From Clostridia bacterium (lineage in GTDB: Bacteria > Bacillota > Clostridia > TANB77 > CAG-465): a stretch of 64,000 nucleotides of DNA. The notes beneath the pieces were generated by a model. That model was not told the DNA's origin. It did not search any database and worked only from the letters and a program-made list of their open reading frames with translations. Positions 36,177-45,660 of this stretch are shown one piece after another. How positions within the stretch are numbered: the first letter of the stretch is position 1; every line of letters starts with the position of its first letter. The translations under genes and the position numbers were made by a program. Location: the NCBI GenBank assembly GCA_017534305.1, contig JAFWCU010000003.1, positions 1 through 64,000 of the forward strand, in the 5' to 3' direction.

Positions 36177-36251
36177 TGGGCTGTAGCCAAGTGGTAAGGC
36201 ATCAGACTTTGACTCTGACATGCGCTGGTTCGAGTCCAGCCAGCCCAGCCA
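36177..36251 (+). tRNA. tRNA-Gln (anticodon TTG)
   Basis: A cloverleaf with acceptor TGGGCTG/CAGCCCA, anticodon loop CTTTGAC, T-loop TTCGAGT and an encoded CCA. It follows tRNA-His by eight bases. Its sequence is very similar to the inverted tRNA-Gln(CTG) at 30249. Confidence 0.96.
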
Positions 36252-36257
36252 ATATTA

Positions 36258-36298
36258 AATACTAGAGTATAGAAATATGCTCTAGTATTTTTTTTCGC
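36258..36298 (+). terminator. Terminator of the tRNA-His/tRNA-Gln operon
   Basis: AATACTAGAG and CTCTAGTATT form the stem, followed by TTTTTTTT. Confidence 0.9.
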
Positions 36299-36343
36299 GA
36301 AAAAAAGAAAATAGACTGAGTGTTTTCCACTCAGTCTACGTTA

Positions 36344-37243
36344 TTATTCAAACATTTTTAAAACATCAAGAGCCATTTGCTTTTTTTCTGGAAAAGTATC
36401 AAAATCTTCACTTTCAATTTCTTCTTTAGAAAACCATCTATGTGCTTTTATCTCTTCTTTATTATCTGTAAGTTTTGAAGTACCTTTATCCACTGCAACA
36501 TAAAAAATATCCATATGTTCATGATTTGGTTTTGTATAATTTTTTTGAAGTGCAAAAGGAATAATATAATCTTCTTCTCTTGGATATCTTTTACCGATAA
36601 GTTCAATATCTAAGTTAGTTTCTTCTTTGACTTCTCTTAATACAGCATGTTCTGGATTTTCATCCTCTTCTATATGCCCTCCAACAAATAACCATTTATT
36701 TAGTTTTTTATGATGTATAAACAATATTTTATTCTTTTCTTTATTTACTACACAAGCTGTAGCACAAAAATGACATTCATATTCTTTATCTTCTTTTCTA
36801 TTATTGAAATTATATATTTCTAAACATTCTTTTACTTCATCTGTAATTTTTGGATTATCTATTGCTTCTTGCATAGACTGCCATTTATATGCATCATGTT
36901 CTGTAAGTTTAATCTCACTATTATTTTCTACACTAATAGCAAAATTATATTGTCTTGCTTTTTTACCACTACCAGAAATATAATCAAAAGAATTAATAAA
37001 ACAAAGTACTTCTTTTAAGTCAAGATTTGTCTCCTCTTTAACTTCCCTAATTAAAGCATCAAAAATTGATTCACCTTTTTCCATATTTCCACTTGGTAAT
37101 TCATCTATTCCACCCATAAAATCATCTACTTTTCTACTCATAACAAGTATTTGATTTTTTTCATTTACTATGATAGCACCTACCACATTTTTCTCAATGC
37201 CATCATCTTTTCCTCTCTCAATTAAATAATCATAAAATTTCAT
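36344..37243 (-). CDS. Tandem Nudix hydrolase (two domains in one chain)
   Basis: The 299-residue protein has two Nudix boxes. The first (about 52-75) is GNMEKGESIFDALIREVKEE. The second (about 190-215) is GHIEEDENPEHAVLREVKEE. Both keep the Glu residues that bind Mg. A C-x2-C-x3-C-like segment (CHFCATAC) sits between the domains. Nudix enzymes cleave nucleoside diphosphates linked to other groups. One base separates it from the stop of the radical SAM/DegT gene, and its ribosome binding site lies inside that gene, so the two are probably co-translated. Confidence 0.9.
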   Translation of the reverse strand: MKFYDYLIERGKDDGIEKNVVGAIIVNEKNQILVMSRKVDDFMGGIDELPSGNMEKGESIFDALIREVKEETNLDLKEVLCFINSFDYISGSGKKARQYNFAISVENNSEIKLTEHDAYKWQSMQEAIDNPKITDEVKECLEIYNFNNRKEDKEYECHFCATACVVNKEKNKILFIHHKKLNKWLFVGGHIEEDENPEHAVLREVKEETNLDIELIGKRYPREEDYIIPFALQKNYTKPNHEHMDIFYVAVDKGTSKLTDNKEEIKAHRWFSKEEIESEDFDTFPEKKQMALDVLKMFE

Positions 37244-37244
37244 A

Positions 37245-39392
37245 TTATACCTCCTTGTGTTCTTTATAATATCTAGAAACTTTATTCAATATTTCACAGT
37301 ATTTAATAACAATATCTTCATCTTCCTTATCATACCATACTGGTATTTTAAATGAATTTTCATAAAAGTCATCTGCATTTTCAAACATTTCATCATCATT
37401 TAAAATTTTATCATATTCTGGGAAGAAATAGCTAGGATTTTTAAATAATTCTAGCCTATTAAGCGGACAAGTTGAACCAGGTTTATCAAATTCAACACCA
37501 CCTTCTTCATTTAATGCTTGTATAAATTTCTCAATAGGCACATTATTAAATTTAGTTTTATCGTACTTAATTATCAAAGCATAATAGCTACATTTGCTAC
37601 CATCATAAGGTTTATTTAATTCCAGGCCATCAATGCTATCAATTGTATTTTTAATTATATTTACCATATCATTTTTTATAGCTATAATTTCATCCAAATG
37701 CTTAAATTGCTCATATGCAATTCTTATTGCAAGAGGATGTGCTCTTAGCTTTAAACCTTTTCCAGTAACAGCATATTTATAGTCAATGCTGTTTTTATTA
37801 ATTTCTTGTTTACAACGTTTATTATAATGTCCAAGTAATATAGCATTTTTATAGATATACTTATTATTGGTTATTATAATACCGCCTTCTCCTCCAGTAA
37901 TTATTTTAGCACCTTGAAGTGAGAAAGCTGCCGCATCAGAATATTCTCCAAGTTTCTTCCCTTTATACTCTCCGCCATGAGCATGCGAACAATCTTCGAG
38001 TAAATATATACCATATTTATTTGCAATTTCTCTTAATTTATCCATCTTGCATGGATATCCCCACATATGAGTAACCATTATAGCCTTTGTGTGAGAATTA
38101 ATTTTTTCCTCAACTTTTGTATAATCAATATTTCCAGTGCTATCGCAATCTACAAATACTGGTTTTGCACCAGTTTGAAAAATTGGAGTAACTGTTGCAA
38201 AAAAAGTATAAATTGGAACTATAACTTCATCTCCCTTTTTTAGTCCAATAGCATCATATAAAGAATGAAGTGCAGCTGTGCCACTTGAAGTTACTAATCC
38301 ATATCTTTTGTTATGATATTTTGCAAATTCATCTTCAAATTTTTTAAAAATATCACTATTATCATAAATAGAAATTGTTTTATGAAGCTGTTCTATTACA
38401 GCATCTTCTAGCTCTTTGGTTATTTTTGGATGTACAAATTTACCTTCAGCTTTGCACATTACGGCATTTCCACCATTTATTGCAAGCTTATCTATTGTAT
38501 TCATAGGACAATTCTTGCCAAGTAATTCATTTGCTAAATTTATCTTTTTTTCAAGACCATCTTCATCTCTATTTTTAACTTCATTTTTTATATTTACTTC
38601 TTTTTTTATATATCTGCAAAGCTTAATTACACCATCAGGAGATATAAACAAATCATTTAAAGAATTACAATATCTATTTGGATTATATCTGTCTTCTGCT
38701 GCGGCACAAAAAATCTTAGACAAAATTATTTTAGTTACGCCATCATACATTGTTATTTTGTGTGTTTCTTCTTCAAATACTTTAAAATTTAATTTTAATA
38801 AATTTTGTTTTATTTCATAAAGTGGAACAACTTTTTCTCTATCTTGACTAAACAATTCAATTATTTTTACACTTGCATTAATTTTTTTAGCAAGATTAAT
38901 TATTTCTTTCATATCGCCTATTGAGCTATTCTGACCACGTACAATAGTCATATTAATTCTAATATCTATATTTTTATTTAAATTCCTTAATTGTGATAAA
39001 TTATGGATAACTTTATCTAGTTTATTATTCTTTTGAATAATATTATGATAAGTCTCACTATTAAGTGAATGAATAGATACATTAAGTCGATCAATGCTCT
39101 TAAAAATATCCATTCTGCGGTCAATAAGCTCACCGTTGCTTACAACGGTTATTTTCATACCATGCTTAGATAAAACATCTATAATATCTGAAATGTCATT
39201 TCTAATTAAAGGCTCCCCACCTGTAAGAGTAACTGTATTCCAACCATATTTCTTCTTACAAAACTCTACCAAAAATTCATAATCTTTGCTATCAAAAACC
39301 TCATTAGATCCTTTATCAACACCCTCACCATGACAAAAGTAACAATTGTAATTACAATTTCTTGTTACAATAAGTCTTAATTCTTTATCCAT
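37245..39392 (-). CDS. Radical SAM (MoaA-like) / DegT aminotransferase fusion
   Basis: The start at 39392 (MDKELRLIVTRNC) has AAGGAG nine bases upstream; an earlier ATG overlaps it. Residues about 1-300 are radical SAM: CNYNCYFC (C-x3-C-x2-C), the GGEP motif, and a second Cys set (YCNSLNDLFISPDGVIKLC) like the MoaA C-terminal cluster. Residues about 305-715 are a DegT/DnrJ/EryC1 PLP aminotransferase with LAINGG, VTSSGTAALHSLYDA, THMWGYPCKMD, EDCSHAHGG and SLQGAKIITGGEGG (PLP-binding Lys). The fusion suggests a two-step modification of a nucleotide- or sugar-linked substrate. I do not know the product. Confidence 0.9.
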   Translation of the reverse strand: MDKELRLIVTRNCNYNCYFCHGEGVDKGSNEVFDSKDYEFLVEFCKKKYGWNTVTLTGGEPLIRNDISDIIDVLSKHGMKITVVSNGELIDRRMDIFKSIDRLNVSIHSLNSETYHNIIQKNNKLDKVIHNLSQLRNLNKNIDIRINMTIVRGQNSSIGDMKEIINLAKKINASVKIIELFSQDREKVVPLYEIKQNLLKLNFKVFEEETHKITMYDGVTKIILSKIFCAAAEDRYNPNRYCNSLNDLFISPDGVIKLCRYIKKEVNIKNEVKNRDEDGLEKKINLANELLGKNCPMNTIDKLAINGGNAVMCKAEGKFVHPKITKELEDAVIEQLHKTISIYDNSDIFKKFEDEFAKYHNKRYGLVTSSGTAALHSLYDAIGLKKGDEVIVPIYTFFATVTPIFQTGAKPVFVDCDSTGNIDYTKVEEKINSHTKAIMVTHMWGYPCKMDKLREIANKYGIYLLEDCSHAHGGEYKGKKLGEYSDAAAFSLQGAKIITGGEGGIIITNNKYIYKNAILLGHYNKRCKQEINKNSIDYKYAVTGKGLKLRAHPLAIRIAYEQFKHLDEIIAIKNDMVNIIKNTIDSIDGLELNKPYDGSKCSYYALIIKYDKTKFNNVPIEKFIQALNEEGGVEFDKPGSTCPLNRLELFKNPSYFFPEYDKILNDDEMFENADDFYENSFKIPVWYDKEDEDIVIKYCEILNKVSRYYKEHKEV

Positions 39393-39415
39393 AATTACCA
39401 TCTCCTTGAGCCATC

Positions 39416-39444
39416 ATTATAATATCGTTTTTTTAATTTGTAAA
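39416..39444 (-). promoter_or_regulatory. Promoter of the radical SAM/DegT-Nudix operon
   Basis: On the minus strand TTTACA and TATAAT with a 17-bp spacer. Confidence 0.8.
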
Positions 39445-39450
39445 GTAAAT

Positions 39451-39467
39451 ATGCAAATAATTTGCAT
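39451..39467 (-). repeat. 17-bp palindrome just upstream of the -35
   Basis: ATGCAAAT, one central base, ATTTGCAT; it lies seven bases upstream of the -35 and may be an activator or repressor site. Confidence 0.7.
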
Positions 39468-39538
39468 TTTTTTATAAAATAGTTGCAAAAAGGCTTGCTT
39501 TCGAAATTTTATGTATACTGTAAGTAAGAATCTAAACT

Positions 39539-39570
39539 AAAAAAAATAGAGTACTATTTCTAGTACTCTA
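39539..39570 (-). terminator. Terminator of trmB overlapping its stop
   Basis: TAGAGTACTA pairs with TAGTACTCTA around GAAA on the minus strand, followed by TTTTTTTT. The stem uses the last codons of trmB. Confidence 0.9.
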
Positions 39571-40198
39571 CTATTATTTTATATATAGGTCCAAAAGGTG
39601 AAAATTTCTTTTCATACTCTGTTTCTATATTAAATACATCTGTTTGGTGAAGATCTAAGTATACTTCTTTAAATCTTAATCCATAGTTTTGCATACTAAC
39701 TAAACTATATTCAAAAAGTCCCCTATTATCTGTTTTAAATTCAATCTCACCATGTTCTCTTAATACTTTTTTGTATACATCTAAAAAGTTTTCATGAGTA
39801 AGTCTTCTTTTTGTATGCTTTTTTTTAGGCCATGGATCACTAAAATTTAGATATATTTTTTCGATTTGATGCTCTTCGAATATTTCACTTAAAGTAGCTG
39901 CATCTTCACTCATAAAATATAAATTATCTAGTCTGATATTATTTTCTTCTTCATATCTTTTTAGTTTTTTTATCGCTAATGCAAGAACAGGTGGAGAAAC
40001 TTCAATTCCAATATAGATATTGTCCTTATCTAATTGACAAAGTCCTGTAATAAAATCTCCTTTTCCCATTCCTATTTCAAGATAAACTTTTTTTCCTTTA
40101 TTTGCATTGATAATATTTTGTATTGTATCTTTATCCTTTATATATCTATCAAATTCATTCATTTCTTCGATAGCCTTAGGATTAAATCTGGTTCTCAT
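39560..40198 (-). CDS. trmB: tRNA (guanine46-N7)-methyltransferase
   Basis: The 212-residue SAM-dependent enzyme makes m7G46 in tRNA. It has VYLEIGMGKGDFI (SAM site), IYIGIEVSPP, the hallmark YLNFSDPWPKKKHTKRRLTHENFL and FKTDNRGLFEYSL. Length and motifs are complete. It lies behind the unknown membrane protein gene with about ten bases between, as the end of the secG-rnr operon. Confidence 0.95.
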   Translation of the reverse strand: MRTRFNPKAIEEMNEFDRYIKDKDTIQNIINANKGKKVYLEIGMGKGDFITGLCQLDKDNIYIGIEVSPPVLALAIKKLKRYEEENNIRLDNLYFMSEDAATLSEIFEEHQIEKIYLNFSDPWPKKKHTKRRLTHENFLDVYKKVLREHGEIEFKTDNRGLFEYSLVSMQNYGLRFKEVYLDLHQTDVFNIETEYEKKFSPFGPIYKIIVEY

Positions 40199-40207
40199 GA
40201 CTCCTCC

Positions 40208-40918
40208 TTATATTACTGCAATTAGAGTACCAACAACTTGAATAATACATCCAACAACACCTAAAAGTATTATATTTAAATATGGTATTTTAATATTTGC
40301 TTCCTCAATTTTTTTTGCTTTTTCTTCTCTTTTTTTGTTTAATTCTTCTAGTTTTTTCTCATCTTTTCTAAGATCGTAAAAACTTGCTTTTACATCATCC
40401 ATTCCAAAGCTTGATTGATGATAATATTTATTTTTCTTAGTAGACAACTTACAATAGTATAAACCTACTGCAACACATAATGCTATTCCAATTACTTGAA
40501 TTATCCCACCAATTAATGAAGTAGCAAAAAAGCCAGAACCAAAAGCATATCTTAAGGCCATTTGATCCACTATAACCATACTTTGTGCTAAACCTATTAT
40601 AGACAAATAGCAATATGGTGTAATACCAGCAAAAATAACTACAATACTTAATAATGCATCTTCTCTAAGCAAATCTCCTAGCCCTTTTACTGTACTTAAC
40701 GGGTCAATATTGACACCTCCAGATTTAACTTTTGGTAATGTAGTAAAGAACGAAAATCCAAATAATATAAGTGCTATAACAAACATTACAATATGTAAAA
40801 TCATTATATGTTCCCTATAAAAAGAAACAAGATTGCTCCATATATCACTACCATCTTTAATACCTACTTTAAATTTCTTTGTGTCTTTTTTTGATTGTTG
40901 TTTTTCCTTAATTTCCAT
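40208..40918 (-). CDS. Unknown membrane protein in the secG-rnr-trmB operon
   Basis: The start at 40918 (MEIKEKQQSKKDTKK) follows AAGAGGTGGGG; an upstream start crosses that site. The 236-residue protein has a basic N-terminus, about five membrane helices (HIVMFVIALILFGFSFF, LLSIVVIFAGITPYCYLSI, GGIIQVIGIALCVAVGLYY and NIILLGVVGCIIQVVGTLIAVI at the end) and a charged coiled coil (RKDEKKLEELNKKREEKAKK). SpoIIM-like character is possible but not clear. It is co-transcribed with rnr. Confidence 0.72.
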   Translation of the reverse strand: MEIKEKQQSKKDTKKFKVGIKDGSDIWSNLVSFYREHIMILHIVMFVIALILFGFSFFTTLPKVKSGGVNIDPLSTVKGLGDLLREDALLSIVVIFAGITPYCYLSIIGLAQSMVIVDQMALRYAFGSGFFATSLIGGIIQVIGIALCVAVGLYYCKLSTKKNKYYHQSSFGMDDVKASFYDLRKDEKKLEELNKKREEKAKKIEEANIKIPYLNIILLGVVGCIIQVVGTLIAVI

Positions 40919-40931
40919 TAATCCCCACCTC

Positions 40932-43079
40932 TTATATAATTTCAAAATCTATTTGTTTTGTCAAAACATCAGATTTTATTAACCTTACATTAACTTTATC
41001 TCCAATTTTAATAACATTTTTAGTTTTTCTACCAATTATTAATCTAGATGATTCATCATAAATATAATAATCTCCAGGAATATCTGCAAAAGATACATAT
41101 CCTTCAATGGTATTCTTAAGTTTTACAAAAATACCAAATGAAGTAATAGATGATACCATTGCTTCAAACTCTTGGCCTACAAAACGTTCCATATACATTG
41201 CAGAATACAAACTATCAAAATCTCTTTCTATCTTTGTGGCATTCTTCTCCATTTCAGATGAAGATTTTGCATATTCTTCTGCTTGTTTATCTAATTTTCT
41301 AAGTTCGTTTTGTTTAAAATCCATATTATTTTCTAGTGACTTAGAAATAACTCTATGAATAAACAAATCTGGATATCTTCTAATTGGTGAAGTAAAATGA
41401 CAATAGTATTTAGCGTTAAGTCCAAAATGTCCTAAACATTCGTTGCTATATTTTGCAAGTTTTAAAGATCTTAACATATATGTAGATACTATATCTTTAT
41501 TTTCTTCATCTAAGTTATTTAAAATATCTGATAAAGCTTTAGGATGCACATCTTTTATACCTTTAATTCTAACATTATAATTAGATAAAACTAAATTTAA
41601 ATCCCTTAGTTTTTCTTCATCTGGCTTCTCATGTATTCTATAAATAAATGGTAATTCCAAATAATAATATTTTTCTGCTATAGCCATATTAGCCGCAAGC
41701 ATAAATTCTTCTATCATTTGATTAGCAAATGTTATTGGATATGGTTCAACATCTATAACATCACCATTTTCATCTAGTACTATATGAGTTTCTGGAATAT
41801 CAAAATTAATACATCCCGAATTAATTCTTTTTTCATTTAATATTTTAGCTAATTCTTGCATTAAAAGCAAGTCTTCTTTAAAATTAGCATATTCTTTTTT
41901 AGTTTCTTCATCCTCTGTATTAGATATAACTTTATATACTTTATCATAAGACATTTTTTTAGCAGATTTAATTACGCCTTTGAATGCTTCAGATTGAAGC
42001 ACATTGCCTTTTAAATCCATTTTTATATCTATTCCTAGTACTAATCTTTCTACACCTTCATTTAAGCTACAAATCCCATTTGAAAGTTCTTTAGGTAACA
42101 TTGGAATAACAGTGCCTGGAATATATATGCTTGTACCTCTAGCAATTGCCTCTTTATTTAGAGCTGTACCTTCTCTTACATAATGTGAAACATCTGCTAT
42201 ATATACAGATAAAATGTACTCATTATCTATCTTTTTAACATATACAGCATCGTCTAAATCTTTAGCATCTGCTGCATCTATAGTAAAGCATCTCTCATTA
42301 GTTCTATCTACTCTGCCTTGCTTTTCTTTCTTTAATACACTTTGAGGAATTTTAGCCACTTCTGCTTTAACATCCTCATTAAATTTTTCTAAAATATCTA
42401 AATTATATGAAACATATAATGATTTTGCATCAATATGTGCATCATCTTCTGTTCCAATTATACTTTCTATTTTTCCTTCAGCTTTATTTTCATCTGTAGG
42501 ATATTTAACTAATTTAACTTTAACGACTTGACCTGTTTTATAGTTTTGAGAATTCTTCTTTGAAATATAGATATCTGCAATTGTATCATCTATTGGTTCA
42601 ACAAATCCAAAGTTTTTAGATTTGGTAAATTTTCCTATTACAGTTTCAATATTTCTTTTTAATACTTTTACAACTTTTCCTTCCCTGCTTTTTCCACTAG
42701 ATTCAAATGTTTCAACAAGAATTTCATCCCCGTTCATTGCACCATTTAAGTTTTTAGACGAAATATATACATCATCTCCGTCTTCAACTATTCCAAAACC
42801 AAATCCCATAGATTTAGCTTGAAACTTACATTTTACATAGTCTGTTCTATTAAGTGGAACATATCTATTACTATCATCTACTATTACTATTCCTTCTTCA
42901 ACAAGTTCAGCAAGTATTCTATCTAGTTGCTTTTGATCATGTTCTGGAATACTAAATAATGCAATAATTTGTTTTCTAGTAGCTAAACTATACTCATTAG
43001 ATAAAAAGAAGGAAGTTAACACTTCCTTCCTTGTAGTATATTTATCTTTTCGTAAATTATTTTCTGTAGTGTTTTTCAT
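40932..43079 (-). CDS. rnr: Ribonuclease R
   Basis: The 715-residue 3'-5' exoribonuclease has an N-terminal helix-turn-helix-like region, cold-shock domains (about 75-230), and the RNB catalytic domain (about 260-590) with DAADAKDLDDAVYVKK (the active-site Asp cluster), YIADVSHYV and HFTSPIRRYPDLFIHR. A C-terminal S1 domain (GQEFEAMVSSITSFGIFVKL) follows. It degrades structured RNA and, in bacteria, often works with tmRNA. smpB, often next in Bacillota, is absent here. It is right behind secG, the usual order. Confidence 0.96.
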   Translation of the reverse strand: MKNTTENNLRKDKYTTRKEVLTSFFLSNEYSLATRKQIIALFSIPEHDQKQLDRILAELVEEGIVIVDDSNRYVPLNRTDYVKCKFQAKSMGFGFGIVEDGDDVYISSKNLNGAMNGDEILVETFESSGKSREGKVVKVLKRNIETVIGKFTKSKNFGFVEPIDDTIADIYISKKNSQNYKTGQVVKVKLVKYPTDENKAEGKIESIIGTEDDAHIDAKSLYVSYNLDILEKFNEDVKAEVAKIPQSVLKKEKQGRVDRTNERCFTIDAADAKDLDDAVYVKKIDNEYILSVYIADVSHYVREGTALNKEAIARGTSIYIPGTVIPMLPKELSNGICSLNEGVERLVLGIDIKMDLKGNVLQSEAFKGVIKSAKKMSYDKVYKVISNTEDEETKKEYANFKEDLLLMQELAKILNEKRINSGCINFDIPETHIVLDENGDVIDVEPYPITFANQMIEEFMLAANMAIAEKYYYLELPFIYRIHEKPDEEKLRDLNLVLSNYNVRIKGIKDVHPKALSDILNNLDEENKDIVSTYMLRSLKLAKYSNECLGHFGLNAKYYCHFTSPIRRYPDLFIHRVISKSLENNMDFKQNELRKLDKQAEEYAKSSSEMEKNATKIERDFDSLYSAMYMERFVGQEFEAMVSSITSFGIFVKLKNTIEGYVSFADIPGDYYIYDESSRLIIGRKTKNVIKIGDKVNVRLIKSDVLTKQIDFEII

Positions 43080-43090
43080 AATATCCTTTA

Positions 43091-43327
43091 CTATTTAATA
43101 ATTGAAAAAGTTGTAGCAAAGCATAGTATGCAGAAAATTATACCTAAAACGATAGTGTATTTAGATAATACTCCATCTAGAGTTTTAGATTTATTTGCTC
43201 CGTAAAATGTATTACTTCCTGTAACAGCAGATTGTTGATCTTTGCTAGATTGTAGCATTACAACTACTGTTAGAACTAATCCAACTATTATTGTCAATAT
43301 TGATAAAGTCCAATCTATCCATCCCAT
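43091..43327 (-). CDS. secG: Preprotein translocase subunit SecG
   Basis: The 78-residue protein has two membrane helices (SILTIIVGLVLTVVVMLQ and YTIVLGIIFCILCFATTF) with the SecG linker QSSKDQQSAVTGSNTFYGANKSKTLDG between. It supports the SecYE channel in protein export. First gene of the secG-rnr-membrane-trmB operon. Confidence 0.94.
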   Translation of the reverse strand: MGWIDWTLSILTIIVGLVLTVVVMLQSSKDQQSAVTGSNTFYGANKSKTLDGVLSKYTIVLGIIFCILCFATTFSIIK

Positions 43328-43368
43328 ATTGTTCTCCTCCTATCAAACATGTCGTTTTACATTTCTGT

Positions 43369-43397
43369 ATTATAACATAAAATTATTCAAAATACAA
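43369..43397 (-). promoter_or_regulatory. Promoter of secG operon
   Basis: On the minus strand TTGTAT and TATAAT with a 17-bp spacer, close to the end of the preceding gene. Confidence 0.75.
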
Positions 43398-43399
43398 GG

Positions 43400-45367
43400 C
43401 TATTGTAGTATTTCTTTTATGTTGTCTAACATAGACGAAATTTTTTCACTATTAAGCATAGTGTTAATATTTGAAAATTTGGTATATATGTTTTCTAAAC
43501 CAAGTACATATTGTATTTGTGCATAATCATTTAGAGAATGAGTCTTAAATTCTTCAATTCTATTTAACATTTCATCTAAATAGAACTCATAACCTTCTAT
43601 TTCATCTCCAAAATAATTTGCACTAACGAGCTCATCTACATATTTGCATGTATAAAAAACGTTATCGTCTATTGCATATTTGTTGCTTTTTTCAAATTTA
43701 AGTTCATTTCTTGTATTAGCATATATAATATTTGAAAGCTCATATCTTTTTTCTAAATTATCTTGCCCATACAAGTCTTTTTTTATATCTAATATATCCA
43801 TATAATTTACGCATGCCCTACTATATAGCCTAATATAATCTATATCATATGGATCTAGAGTTGAAGCAATCTTACATTCATTAATAATTTTTTGCTGTTC
43901 ATCTAAACTAACATTTAGATTATCTACTTTTGATGGCTCAATAACCATTGCAATTACTTGTGTAGTTAATATAAAAAATACAGATAAATACATTATTCCA
44001 TTACATACTAAAAATGTTTTACTAGCTTCTTCAACTTTTTCATTACTATTAATAGCAAGCAAGATAGTAAAGAAATATAGTATAAACAAATATGTAAATG
44101 AAATATCAAAAGCAGCAAACACCAAATATATAATTAGCATATATTTATATACTTTATCCTTGCTATTTTTTATAGTTAAAACAATTATGGCAATTAAGCC
44201 AACAATTCCAAGTATTCCACTTTCAAGTAAAACTTGTACAAATAAACTATGAACTTCTAAAGATACATACTCACTAGTTTGTACTGTTTCATACAATGTT
44301 CTAAATGCATTTCCTCCAGAACCAAATATAGCATTTAATGGATTAGAAAATGCAATTTTTAAACCATCTATATAATATGTAAGTCTTAAAGATGTACTTC
44401 TATAATTTGAAAAATAATCTCTAAAATTTAATATCACACTAGAATTTAATATCTTATTTACACTAATTATAGCCATAATTATAACTACAGCAATTAAAAC
44501 TATAGTAATACATCTTTTTAAATTTTTATACTTTTCTTTATTTAAAACATATTCATATATTGTACTTACAGCAGTAACAATAGCTAAAGATATAAATAAA
44601 ATGTATACTTTAGCTATACTAAACACTACTAGACTAAATACAAAATTAAATAACAAGTATAATATATCTTTTTTTCTTTTTATAACAATAGGCAAAACAA
44701 TTGCTGTAACTAGATATAGAATAAATATCATTTTTGAATGTGAATAAAACATTATAGTAGTAAAATAACTAATACAAGCGTAAAGAAATATTATTTTGCT
44801 TTTGTTATCCACATTTTCAACTAGTTTTTTATATAGATATACTATTGAAACCAATGATAATATTCCTAAAAAGTTTGTATATTGAAATATAGTTTCTGGC
44901 GCCTGTCCTACATCTGAAACATATGCACCCCCAAGAAAATTTAGTGGTTTTTCAAAAAGTCTAATTCCCGCTTCATCTAACACAAACAGGCCAACTATAG
45001 CGATAAATACAACCATCGCTTTTATATATTTTTCTTTGTTTTTACTATTTGTTATTAAAATATATAGTAAATATATACTATATACTCTCGTAGCTATGTT
45101 TATTGCACCAGACATTGTAGCCGCATTGTTAATAGCAAGTGGAATAAAATATGACATCACTATTGTAATGAATCCAAACGTTATTCCTTTATTAATATTT
45201 ATTTTCCCATTAATAACTAAATATAAAAGAATAAGTAAGTTAATGATATACATTACTCCTAAAGTATCAATTTTATAATATCCACCACGTCTTACTCCAA
45301 TAAAACAAACAAGTAAAATAACCAATACTTCTATTATTTTTTTAGATTTTTCAATTATTCTTTCCAT
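43400..45367 (-). CDS. O-antigen ligase/polymerase-like membrane protein
   Basis: The 655-residue protein has about twelve membrane helices and the Wzy/WaaL-type long loop: DGLKIAFSNPLNAIFGSGGNAFRTLYET, then VSLEVHSLFVQVLLESGILGI, where H and the E/G cluster resemble the ligase signature. A soluble C-terminal part of about 200 residues follows (STLDPYDIDYIRLYSRAC). Such proteins polymerise or attach surface glycans. No other glycan genes are adjacent, which is unusual. It ends directly before the secG promoter. Confidence 0.82.
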   Translation of the reverse strand: MERIIEKSKKIIEVLVILLVCFIGVRRGGYYKIDTLGVMYIINLLILLYLVINGKININKGITFGFITIVMSYFIPLAINNAATMSGAINIATRVYSIYLLYILITNSKNKEKYIKAMVVFIAIVGLFVLDEAGIRLFEKPLNFLGGAYVSDVGQAPETIFQYTNFLGILSLVSIVYLYKKLVENVDNKSKIIFLYACISYFTTIMFYSHSKMIFILYLVTAIVLPIVIKRKKDILYLLFNFVFSLVVFSIAKVYILFISLAIVTAVSTIYEYVLNKEKYKNLKRCITIVLIAVVIIMAIISVNKILNSSVILNFRDYFSNYRSTSLRLTYYIDGLKIAFSNPLNAIFGSGGNAFRTLYETVQTSEYVSLEVHSLFVQVLLESGILGIVGLIAIIVLTIKNSKDKVYKYMLIIYLVFAAFDISFTYLFILYFFTILLAINSNEKVEEASKTFLVCNGIMYLSVFFILTTQVIAMVIEPSKVDNLNVSLDEQQKIINECKIASTLDPYDIDYIRLYSRACVNYMDILDIKKDLYGQDNLEKRYELSNIIYANTRNELKFEKSNKYAIDDNVFYTCKYVDELVSANYFGDEIEGYEFYLDEMLNRIEEFKTHSLNDYAQIQYVLGLENIYTKFSNINTMLNSEKISSMLDNIKEILQ

Positions 45368-45418
45368 TGTCTCCCTCGATACTGAAATTATATATTATTT
45401 ATCTTACAAATACAAGAA

Positions 45419-45445
45419 AAAAGAGACTACCATATAGTAATCTCT
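45419..45445 (-). terminator. Terminator of the ribbon-helix-helix gene
   Basis: AGAGATTACTA pairs with TGGTAGTCTCT (G-U pairs) and a T-run follows on the minus strand. Confidence 0.8.
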
Positions 45446-45633
45446 TATTTTGTCTTTTCTGTATCAATATTTTCTAAACCATATTCAAGTATTTGATTTA
45501 CAACATTATTAAATGATATTCTATTCTTCTCAGCTAATTCTGATATTTTATCAAAAGTTGTTCCGCTCATTCTTATTGTTCTAGTAATACTATCTTTAGT
45601 TTTAATCTCTGCAATGATTTTTAATTTTCCCAT
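45445..45633 (-). CDS. Ribbon-helix-helix (Arc/MetJ-type) DNA-binding protein
   Basis: The start at 45633 (MGKLKIIAEIKTKDSI) has AGGTG upstream. The 62-residue protein shows a strand TRTIRMSGTTFDKISELAEKNRISFNNVVNQILEYGLE, fitting ribbon-helix-helix with a helical dimer core. It likely binds DNA as a dimer. Direct repeats TATTTTGTA at 45661 and 45685 in the upstream region are candidate operators, between it and a divergent small ORF. No toxin partner with a known fold is adjacent, only a 36-residue membrane peptide. Confidence 0.8.
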   Translation of the reverse strand: MGKLKIIAEIKTKDSITRTIRMSGTTFDKISELAEKNRISFNNVVNQILEYGLENIDTEKTK

Positions 45634-45660
45634 AATAATCACCTAAAATTATTATACGTT

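Noticed and set aside
36177-36251. tRNA gene as integration site of a mobile element
   Set aside because: No integrase, no direct repeat of the tRNA 3' end, and no phage genes are in the window.
40208-40918. SpoIIM family assignment
   Set aside because: Only helix count and general character agree; no diagnostic motif was seen.
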